Shown here one piece after another: positions 1 through 9,400 of a stretch of DNA of 27,244 nucleotides. Under the pieces are notes generated by a model that was not told the origin of the DNA, searched no databases, and saw nothing but the letters and a program-made list of their open reading frames with translations. The stretch lies in the NCBI GenBank assembly GCA_004335635.1, contig QAXH01006288.1, positions 1,337-28,580 on the forward strand, written 5' to 3'. This DNA comes from Chloromonas sp. AAM2 (Eukaryota > Chlorophyta > Chlorophyceae > Chlamydomonadales > Chlamydomonadaceae). Made by a program: the position numbers and the translations under genes. The stretch's first letter is position 1. Every line of letters begins with the position of its first letter.

Positions 1-20
1 CCTTTCGTTGCCACATACAG

Positions 21-256
21 GTGCAAGGTCTGCTGGAGTCCCCAAGAGTGGCAAGGAGGAGCGAACTTACCAGGGATCGGGCAAGCGCTGCAATGGCTGC
101 ACCCTCGCGACCCACTCAGCCACCATCTGCATCAACATGTGCGTTGCCGTGAAGTTGACGGACTTGGACGCCAAGTGTCGGAACCGCCTCAAGAGGGCAG
201 TTGATAAGGGGCTGGAATCAGGGGAGTGGGAGACCACGGGCGACATCCTGGCGTAG
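21..256 (+). CDS. 3'-terminal exon of an unidentified gene (partial)
   Basis: An open frame runs from the left edge to a TAG at 254-256. A plausible splice acceptor (CATACAG) ends at position 20, which would make 21-256 the last exon, entered in phase 1. The peptide is basic and has five cysteines (a CNGC motif, then three more), ending in a Lys/Arg-rich helix-like stretch, CRNRLKRAVDKGLESGEW. That last part loosely recalls the third helix and wing of a linker-histone-type winged helix, but the match is too short to name it. The first TGTAA downstream on this strand is at 638-642, inside a dispersed repeat copy. The rest of the gene is outside the window. It could still be a chance open frame. 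Confidence 0.3.
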
Positions 257-307
257 AGCCACCATTGGCGTGTGCACAAGTCTGTTGACGCACAAATCAA
301 CTCATTC

Positions 308-334
308 ACACGCACACACACACACCAGACCCAA
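308..334. repeat. CA microsatellite
   Basis: Near-perfect CA dinucleotide run with one or two interruptions. Confidence 0.8.
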
Positions 335-540
335 CAGAAGAGCATTACCACCGGTTTCAGTGCAAAACGCAAGAACTGTCCCAGAACTGGCAAACTTTTT
401 TTTTCCACCTGCAGTTACAGTGTTACAGTGGTCACACGATTGTTGTTACTGAAAATTCACTACCAGTTCCCTCACAGGACAAAGTTGAAACGACTAGTGC
501 CACTGCTGTTGTTACGTGCTGCTGTGGTGAAGGTGCGCTG

Positions 541-642
541 TGGGGACCGGCCAATCATTTTGTCGCTGCATATACCAGCGAATAGGTGGGCTCTCTGAAT
601 CCCCTTTACCTGTGGTATGCGGTTTCGGCTAGGCTGATGTAA
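541..642 (-). repeat. Dispersed ~110-bp repeat, copy 1 (near full length)
   Basis: Taking TTACATCAGCC as the left end of the element, this copy lies on the minus strand. It includes the far end (GGGGACCGGCCAATC on plus), the middle (TGTCGCTGCATATACC) and the conserved block CTCTGAATCCCCTTTAC. Its plus-strand TGTAA at 638-642 is the first such motif after the left partial gene. Confidence 0.85.
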
Positions 643-1780
643 CATCTTGCAGTTTCTCTACCATTACACACCGATGGGCAGTGAGCTCATTGTTATCCTT
701 TACACATAGCCCATGCGCATCCGCTCACCTGACGTAACTGTCGCACTGTACTTGATACACCGTCACAAGTGCGCTATCTTGCACCAGATCCAAGCAAAGG
801 TATTGATTTACGGTGTCCCTCACATGCCATAGCATTGCCAGCCCCATGCCTCCTGAGGGTTGAGGCCATGCTCTCATCGACCCAGCCATTCGGCACCAAT
901 CGCCACAATCATCAGTGCACTGGCACAGCCACCATCAGCCATCAGCTGACTTACCAGATACAAGCTGCGTTCATGTGGTAACTTAATCATCCAGAACACC
1001 AACAATCCATACCATGTATCCATCAACACACCACGGCACTAGGCACTGTGGTGGAGCGGCAGGGTCTCCTAACAATCGTCCACAAAACAGCCAAACATCC
1101 GTCAGGGCCATATCAAAGGCTCAGGATGGCTCAAAGATTAGTAAGTTGCCAAGCTCGCAACAACAAGACCACAGTCCCATCCGTCAGGGCCCAGCCACGG
1201 GCTCAGGAGGGCTGCAGTGCTGCAAGTGTGGCTACCCAAGTACAAACACGCACGTGCATCCTTTGGTCTGTTCACCCATCTGTCAGGGGCGAATGAGCGG
1301 CTCAAGGTGGGTGAACAAGGCTGTAGCGTACAGGCAAAATGCTGCGCTGTGAACAAGGAATGGCAGTGATCAGGCCGCGCACGCGACCTTCATTCAAGTG
1401 GCCAGCAGTACTCAAATAGGCATGCAAAAGCTGCATGCACTTTCGTGGGCGCTAATGGCCAGAGTTTGACCTACACAGTTGTCTGACTATAACACAAGCC
1501 GCCCTTCATGGCCAACGCTCAAGACGGTTGCTGAAAAAGTGTTTCTAAGCCTGCAGACCACAGGGAGTGAGAACAACGTCTCTTGCTGGACGTTTGACAT
1601 CTGAATGTAGCCTGCAATTTACTGTTCAACTGCCTGATTCCGCTCGTGTTCAAACTGATACGTGTGTTTTCACGGACGCCGGTCTGCACCGTGTTGAGCG
1701 CTCCGCTCAGTTTGAGGTGGTGCGTTCAGGCCCATGTCCACACAGGGCCGCGCTCCTGTTGTCTTGCCTCCGTGTGATGT

Positions 1781-4700
1781 TCAGATGGTGATGGACTTGG
1801 CCACCATGCGAGCCACGTCCACCAGGCGGGCGGAGTACCCCCACTCGTTGTCATACCACGCGTAGATCTTGACCATCGTGCCATCAATCACCTGAGAGGT
1901 TGTGCATACATGGTGGCTACATCAGATAACCATGATCAGGCGAGGCAGGCAAAGTGTGCGTGAACTTTCACCAGCATGAGGGCAGGTTCATGACAGAAGA
2001 CACTGCCATTGACGGCGACAACCAGATGCCAGCAGCATAACATTCCAATCAACGTATCCCCCTCCCCCGCCGAGTCTGACAAGCAGACACAAGTCTGCCC
2101 ACCAACTGACCTGTGCTGGCAAGACTGTAGTTCCCCATGTCCCCGCCGCTCCCGCCTGCCTACCTGTGTGCAGGCCGCGTCCACGATGGCCGAGCGCGGG
2201 TCGTTGACATAGTCCATGCTCACCAGCGGCTTCTCCTCAAAGCCAAGGATGCCGGACAGGTACGTCTCAGACGCCTCCTGCATGGGCAGGACAAAGGAGA
2301 AGAGGGGTAGGCTGCGAGTCACTGCCAAGCACTGGCCTGCTGCCGTGTAGGGCTACAACTGGCCATTGACTGGCACTGCTCGGTACCTCTCAAGCGCTTG
2401 AAAGGCTGCGTCCTTGGGCTGAAAGTACGGCTCTATCATGCACTGGGCGCTCAATCCGCTCAACCACTGGGCAGAGTATAAAACGAGCTATGTTGCAACA
2501 CGAGATGCGCTACAGCATCGAGAAATGGCTGGTGACCATTGTCAGGCAGGTCAGGAGACTCAGCCTCAAAACCTAAGAAGAGCCTTGTCCATGTGCTTCT
2601 CAAGCGCAGAGAGCCAACGCCAGCCAATCCCCTTTCGGTATCCGTCCTCCCTTCTGCCTGCTCTCACCTTGAGCAGTCTGTTGACCTCCTCTGCAGTTGT
2701 GGGCCTGCCCACCTCGAACACACAGTCCGTGATGCTGCTGTTGGTCAGGGGCACACGCACGGCCAGGCCGTTCAACTTGCCCTGCAGCGGACACACGAAC
2801 CCAGGGTCAGGGTCAGAGGGTTCCAACACAGGGCAGCGGTCATAAAGAGGGTCTTGCTGCTGCTAGTGCTATCTTGAGGCTGCACACGGCCCAGTCACTA
2901 TTCCTTCAGGGTACTGTTGTAATGACAGTGGCCCAGGACGTACACAGGTTGGCAGACCGTCCAACATGTGTTCATCACCCTGCCTGCACCGTCCCTCTTG
3001 CTGTGCCCAATTCTACCACATCTCCTGAATGCTGCCCTTGCCCAACCTGTGACATGTGTCCTAAGCGGTCCCCAAGCGCCCTGTCACCTTGAGTTGCGGG
3101 AAGATGAGCGCGATGGCGGTGGCCGAGCCGGTGGAGGTCGGGGCAAGGTTCATCATACCAGACCTGCCAAGAGGGAACAGACAATTGAGAGCATTATGTT
3201 TGGCTGACTGTTGCATCTGATCTCCAGCCCAAGAGCTGGTTGGGGTCAAGGCTATCTCAGGCTGCGCAAGGAACTAGGCCAGCAGCAGCTTCAAAGGCGA
3301 ATGAACGGTCAAAAGAACTCTAGGAAAAGGGAGTCGAGTAAGTAATGCATGGAGGTGCAAACACAAGAAAATTCGAGTGAATTGTGCGGGTGAATTTGTG
3401 GCACAAGCCCACGCCTCTGCCAGCCCATGTGTGCCAGGGTGCGCGTGTGCAGGTGGCATGCGCGACGGTCAGCGTCGGGTGCGAGGGCAGGCGCACCTAG
3501 CACGGCGCAGGTCGTCCTTCTTGGAGTTGACGGCGTCAACCACGGTCTGTGGGCACACACCAGTGCACGCAGGAGCAACAGGATGAGCGAGCGTGGCGAG
3601 TGACGATCAATGCGGTAAAAGTCTGTTCAAGGGGTCTTGCATCTGACATGCAACCCTTGGGCTAGTCCAACGCCTAAGCTTTATCACCCACATCCAACCC
3701 TTGCGCTAAGCAGTAGCTTTTATGTGCCATCCAGACTAATACTACCCAGTGGTCAGCAGTGCATGTCCCTCCTTGACCTGTGTGTTGGTGATGTTGTGGA
3801 TGGTGGTGATGCAGCCGTGGTTGATGCCCAGCTTCTCAAGCACAACCTGCACAGCACAAGGAACATACACAAGTGTGGGAGGGGCATGTGAGGGCCTGTG
3901 CTCTGACCATCAATCGGCAACAACCGCGATAGCAACAGAGTTTGAGAGACCTCTTGACCGATGCAGGGGTAGCCGCATCAGCAGATGTGCCGGCCATCGC
4001 AGCTGGCAAAACGATATCATGCCAACTTACTCCGCTCGAGCCGGCACAGAGGTATCAGCCATGACAGCACCAAACGAGCTTGTCACAACTGTTGATGCCA
4101 TCAAAATCTAGAGAGGGCCGTCCTCGTCCTCAACAGTGCTCTGCATACGCCACCAAGGGACAAGAAGGTGCCGACGACCGATCCGTGACCAACCCAGAAC
4201 AGGCCCCCATCCCGGCTGCTGACGATACACACACCTCCCTGGCAGCACCCCCACCTCCCCTGGGCTCACCTTGACCACAGGTGCCAGGCAGTTCGTGGTG
4301 CAGGAGGCGGCGGTCACGATGGGCTCCGCACCCGTGTAGATGTCCTGTGCACAGTCACAGCCAGGCAAGGGATGAGGGACCGCTGGCCTCACACACTGTT
4401 GTGGCACCCTCCGGCACCCGTTTGCGCTCCCTAATCCCTGCACATTCCTCCCGTTCATAGGGGTCCCAACCTCCACAACCTTCTGTAGGGTCCCTGTCTT
4501 TCATCCCTTGTTGGTATCCTTGCTGGAGCGACAGCTGCCATGCCTCTAGCTTTCCCCCGCGCTCGCAACATCACTAACGGCTTTGCTGCCGCACACCCAC
4601 GTGGTTGACCCCGTACACGATGTTGGGCACTGGGTTGGGGTCCTTGACGGGCGCCGAGACCACCACCTTCCTGACCCCCATGTCCAGGTACGGCTGCAGG

Positions 4701-5984
4701 GCAGCGCGGGTGAGGAACTGGCCCGTGCACTCCAGCACCATGGCGACACCCTGCCAGGAAAGCTGCAGGGGCAGAACAACAGGCACACAGGGTCAGTTGA
4801 ACCGGTTAGTTGAGCTGTAACCTGAGCTGGGCATGGCCCCACATGGTGGGCCTGGAGATAACCTGGTATCTGCTGTGTGCGAGTCCAGACCAGAACCGAC
4901 CGTACTTTGACAAGTGCATTGGGTTGGAAAACCAGATGGAAACGGTTCAAGCCTGGCTGGACAGGTGTTACTTTCCACGTTGCACAAGTCATATGAGACA
5001 GCTCAGCACGTCACGCATGGCCTAAAGTGGTGACAGGTACTCAGATTGGCACGTCAGGCTGCATAAGCTTTCAGTGCTGCAGTGCTCTTTGATCGGATTG
5101 TCCCATTGCTCAGTGCTGTTTATCTGTTGCAGGCGCCTCCCCTGGGCAGCATTATCTTCACACTACAGCTGAGAGCATGAACACAAGGGCAGCTGCAGCG
5201 GCCAGTCAGAGGCAGTGTTGATCAGCAGACCAGCTGTGCCAGGTCGCCGTGGCGGGTTGGATGTGCAACATATACCGGTGGATGTGCAGGGCAGGTGGGC
5301 TCTCTGAATCCCCTTTACACAGTACTAGGCGGTTTCAGCTAGGCTGATGTAAGGAGCAAGAGGAGCGGGCTCTGCTACATGAATGCTGTGGTCAATGATT
5401 GAACGGCACACCTCTGCTGGCTTGTTTATCTTGGTGTATTCCAGTGCCACCCTGCGCTCGCCCTCTGTGATGACGATGTTCGAGCCCTCCACCTCAACAG
5501 AGGGGCTCCATGTGCCGTGCACTGAGTCGTACTTGATAAGGTACGCAACGGATTCAACAGCTGCCACGTCATTCAACTGCAGCACAACCACGTGGGCACA
5601 GAGAACTCATTGGGTCGTTGGGTGTGCTTGAGTGCTGTGTCATGTGTCATGTGTGCATGCTGATAGTGCTCCGCCCTGACATGTCTGACACTCAATTTCC
5701 CTGCCCTCCTGCCCCTTCTCGCTGTGTTTTGCCCCTGAGTTGCCCCCTGAGCTGCCGCAGGGTGTTTGCTAGGTGTGATGCTCTGAGACACAGTGAACAC
5801 GCCGCCATGTCTACAAACAGTGCGCTCATGGCCCGGCTCCTGACTCTGCCATACCCTGTGACGCTGTTGCTCAAGAACTTACCGCGACCAAGGTGAAGGC
5901 ATCGGGCTGAGCCCAAGCCAACCTGAGCGCTAAACGCCCGATCCTTCCACACCCATTGATTGCGACGCGAATTGGTTGAGACAT
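1781..5984 (-). CDS. GAPDH: Glyceraldehyde-3-phosphate dehydrogenase, ArsJ-associated type (10 exons, 345 aa)
   Basis: Exons in order: 5984-5883, 5576-5412, 4762-4601, 4344-4270, 3846-3778, 3546-3497, 3163-3088, 2781-2668, 2277-2164, 1891-1781; every junction is GT-AG and phases join without a break. The protein starts [11 protein letters not shown], giving a Rossmann loop NGCGRIGR (residues 10-17; most GAPDHs have NGFGRIGR). The catalytic Cys is C158 in SCTTNC and the partner His is H185 in [10 protein letters not shown], 27 residues apart as usual. Arg242 (AVRVP) fits the phosphate site and the C-terminus has YDNEWGY. Asp in ALND suggests NAD preference. The TNTQ-TVVD and DLRRARS features resemble the arsJ-linked bacterial GAPDH subgroup. 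There is no N-terminal extension, so a cytosolic enzyme is likely. Known chemistry of that subgroup: with arsenate in place of phosphate it yields 1-arseno-3-phosphoglycerate. It is divergent from ArsJ across 500 bp. Introns 1-9 are clean apart from intron 2, which holds two repeat-derived segments. Confidence 0.95.
4953..5144 (-). repeat. Inverted copy of a segment of the modular secreted-protein gene, inside GAPDH intron 2
   Basis: On the minus strand this reads as a close copy (about 90% by eye) of plus-strand 22911-23101. It starts with the last ~24 bases of a Tyr/Pro-rich exon (CCCAGGGGAGGCGCC) and continues through the following intron (CAATCCGATCAAAGAGCACT, then GCTGTCTCATATGACTTGTG). 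The splice donor is changed from GTAAAC to ATAAAC. It lies wholly within intron 2 of GAPDH (4763-5411), antisense to its original reading. Confidence 0.85.
5263..5352 (-). repeat. Dispersed ~110-bp repeat, copy 2
   Basis: Minus-strand copy lying in GAPDH intron 2, next to the segment copied from the modular gene. It retains CTCTGAATCCCCTTTACAC and AGCTAGGCTGATGTAA but lacks the GGTCCCC end. Confidence 0.85.
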
Positions 5985-6484
5985 TTAATTTCCCAGCTAA
6001 GGCGATACGCCCAATCAAAAATGGGATCTACGCACAGTGATGCGAACGGGACGAGCCGTGTAAGTTCCGCTTGAAAAAGGACGAAACCGGCAGGGAATCA
6101 GGCAGGGAATCAAAATAATATTCCATATGCTCAGCCTTCCGGCATTGCGCATTACGCCAGGGACACTGGCGGCACAGCTACGACAGAAAGGCGGGAATAA
6201 ATACGAACTCTTGCCGCTCGTTCAACCAAGGTGAGTGCTTCGCTCAGTCGCCACCTTTGCCCGTCCAGAATAGCCCGTTTGCCACTTCTGCATGCTCAAT
6301 GCCAGTGCATACGGATACATGCCATGCCTGTTTGTCATTGTCCATGGCAGGTACTGCTGCCTAGGCCATAGGTCTACAGTCAGTGGGTCGCAACTGAGAC
6401 ACGTCATTGCCAACCAAAGCAGCCAAGGCAGTATTGGCATTTGGTATTTGGCAGCTTCAGGCGTGTATTGCCCTTGGTATCACC
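5985..6484. promoter_or_regulatory. Divergent promoter region between GAPDH and ArsJ
   Basis: The two start codons are 500 bp apart, back to back, so this interval must contain both 5' ends. CCAAT is at 6010-6014, and an AT-rich stretch, GGAATAAATAC, at 6194-6204 could act as a TATA-like element for ArsJ. The block 6068-6120 recurs at 16672-16718 (see separate entry). CAAG followed by GTGAGT at 6231 is a strong-looking splice donor with no ATG before it in range, suggesting a 5' UTR intron in ArsJ; a possible acceptor ends at 6379 (TCTACAG). Transcription starts are not determined. Confidence 0.6.
6068..6120 (+). repeat. ~50-bp block shared with 16672-16718
   Basis: Begins CGCTTGAAAAAGGACG and continues with CGGCAGGGAATC followed by an A-rich run. 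In this copy the CAGGGAATC part is tandemly doubled. It lies within the divergent promoter. Confidence 0.75.
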
Positions 6485-9400
6485 ATGGCTGCCGCACCCA
6501 CTGAGCATGGGCAGCTTGCAATCACACTGGCAGAGCCCCCCAGCCTTGACTCGAGCACAGCAACCTCGGAATCAGTCAAGGCAGCAGAGAAAGGCGAACA
6601 GAATGAGGTGGACGCTGCAGCTAAGCCAGCTCCGTCTGGCCTGTCCTTCTCTGCCCTCAAGCCGTTCGTCATCATCTCAGTATCATACCTTCTGGTGGGT
6701 GGCACGTTCAGGCTAGCGCATGCAGCTGAGCTTGCACACCAGGTTATGATTGCTCCTGTTATAATTTCTCTTGGGTCAGTTATCGCATCTCGATATTCAT
6801 TAATGTAGGGCAAGGATGGCAGGGCAAGTGGGCGCTCTGAATCCCCTTTACACAGTGCTGTGCGGTTTCGGCTAGGCTGATGTAAATTGACAACACAGGC
6901 TGTCAGAGGCTTGCAGCTCAGCCAGGGCTATCACATTCTTGGATTGCCTAGCCATGCAGAGAAAGGCTGTGACTCGCCAAGGCAGAGGCCCAGCCCAGGC
7001 AGTCAAGCGTTCGAGCAGCAGCATTGCTGTAGACTGTGCCGTTGTGCGCAGCTCGAGTCTTGTGACTGGACTTGGCCTCTGGCACCCTGCGATTTGTTTT
7101 GCAGTACACGATGACTGATGGTGCCATCCGCATGATTGTGCTGCTCAACGCCTACAACCTGGGCTTCACAGCTTGGTGAGTGGCATACCGCCTATCGCTG
7201 CAGTTGTGCTCTCTGGCTTCCCCTATGTAAGCAGGGCGTAAGTCCAACACACGCACATCCACACACACACACATCCACATGCACACACGTACATATGCAT
7301 GCCGTTTCACTGGCTTGCATTCCTGAGCCACAGCCCCCTTTGCACCATGCCGCCTACCACGCATGCACTGGCGTCCTCGCTGATGAGTTCACGAATACAT
7401 GCAGCCGTGTGACCCCATGCAAGCACCTGTATGACTTGACACCCCGCAGGGAGGTTGCAATCATGTTCACGGCGTATGAGCTGGCGGGTGTCTTCACAAA
7501 CCTTGCGGCCGGCACAATGGGTGGGTCGGTGCGAACCAAGCGACAGATAGCAGGGTTACCATAAGTTTTGCCACCTTTGAGCCACCGAAATCCGTAAAAT
7601 CACTAGTTTTCACACCACATGGGATGCATGTCAATTCAGACAGTGCCAAGGGCTCACACGGTGGGAATTCCAAAGGCTTACATCAAGATGGGACGCACGT
7701 CAATTCAAACAGGTCTGCAGCCGCCGCAGCCATTCCGCAGGCCCTAGATTCTTTAAACAGGCCTGGGAGCAAGACCTGCATGGGCAGGAAGGCTGTGGAA
7801 CACGGTTTCCTCGGGAGCGCGTTTGGCTGTGTTAGCTGCCCGGCATGCACTGCCACGCTGACATGACTGTTGTCCCTATCTGCCCCCCTGCCCTTCCAGG
7901 TGCCAGGTGGGGTCTGAAGAACACGCTGCTGACGGGCCTGTGCCTGCAGCTGGTGGGCATCAGCGTGCTCTACGCGTGGCAGGACGGGTGGTCGGCACCA
8001 GGTGAGAGAGGGAACTGGGCGGGATGTAGAGAGCGGAGGTGGCAACACTGGGGGTGAGACAAGGGTGCTGTCTGTGCAGAGTAGTGTAGGCGGTTTAGTT
8101 GGAGATTGTGACGATCGTTCCACAGCCACAGCCAGCCTCCAAGACATTTGTTCACAATGACATGCTGAGAGTGATGGACATGTGTGGAGCAAGGCAGGAT
8201 AGTTACTCCGATTGTAAGCCCCGCCTTTACATCAGCCTAGCCGAAACCACATAGCACTGTGAAAAGGGGATTCAGAGCGCCCACCTGCCCTTCATGTGTG
8301 AGGAGTTGTGTGAGACGTCTTGTTCTGAACTAGTGCATTATCTACGCCATCCCAACCCCTCAGGCCCACACGTGACCTGTTGCCCTGCCCTGCTCCTGCC
8401 CTCAGGCATGAAGTGGAAGGCCATCGTGTTCGTGACCTTTGCCCAGATGCTGTGCGGCATAGCCAAGGACCTCACAAAGCTGGGGGGAAAGACGGTCACC
8501 AAGGTAGGGTGGACGGCAAGGGACGGCACAGGACATGGGCAGGGCGCATTCGTGCAGCGTGGCGACGCCTGCAGTCCAACCTTGGCTCTGGTGTGTGTTC
8601 TGGTGAGACTCCACGAATCAGCTCAACTCTTAGACCTTGACGCTGTCCTGAGCTTTCCCTTGCCTTACGCTGTGTCCTTTCCTACGCCCTGCCTTCACCC
8701 CTGGTCCTCCCTACCCCCTGCCTGTCTGTGCAGCTCGTGACCCCGGACGAGAAGCAATCGCGGCTGTTCAAGCTCGTCTCGCTCATCACGGGATGGAAGA
8801 ACAGCCTTAAGGGTGAGCAGCAGGCAACAGGTTTATGCGCATGCATGAAGCAGCTGACGGGGTTGGGTTGCTTGCCCACTGCAGTCAAGTCTGATTAGGG
8901 CTAGCCTGGTGATCTCCTCTACTGTATACCTGGGTAGTCAGCGTGGGTTGTTTCCCAACAGCCGATGGGAAAGCAGCATGTGTGATGCGCTCCTCTGATA
9001 ACGTCTGCTGCTTGGCTGGAGCTGCCTAGCACAGCTTCTGGACTAAAACGGGTTAGACCAGTCCAGTCCAGTCCAGTGTAGCCTAGTCAGGGTTGGCTCT
9101 ATCCATGGCACACACAGTTGGATGGCGGGCATCTGTATGCTTCTACTGGCATTGTATGCCTTCTACACATACCCAATAATCTGTTTCATAATACAACCTT
9201 TGTCTATGACCATTATGGGCATTCCAATTACAGTTCGTGCCTGCCCTAGCCCTAACCCTGCTCTACCCTACTCTGCTCCTTGCCAGGTGTTGGCTACTTT
9301 GTTGGCTCCGCGTGCCTGTCCGTCAACTACCAGTTTGCGCTGGGCATCCTCCTGCTGCTCATCCTGCTGGCCATGCCGTGGGCCATAGTCGGTAGGTGGA

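Larger units (their letters stand above)
257..1780. other. Spacer between the left partial gene and GAPDH
   Basis: No convincing exon was found on either strand. It holds a CA-rich microsatellite (about 308-334), one copy of the ~110-bp dispersed repeat (541-642), and the 3' flank of the minus-strand GAPDH gene. TTACA (TGTAA on the minus strand) occurs at 664-668 and 700-704; none was seen nearer the GAPDH stop, so its 3' UTR could be about 1.1 kb. A loose repeat with a core like CCGTCAGGGCC recurs near 1096, 1179 and 1278. Confidence 0.5.

Noticed and set aside
6001..6018. Reading GRIAL on the minus strand near the GAPDH start, resembling the GRIGR loop
   Set aside because: It is in a different frame and upstream of the real exon 1, where the complete NGCGRIGR loop is found.
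7683..8192. 169-residue open frame on the minus strand
   Set aside because: It runs antisense across ArsJ exon 4, whose plus-strand reading fits the family; the antisense frame has no recognisable features.
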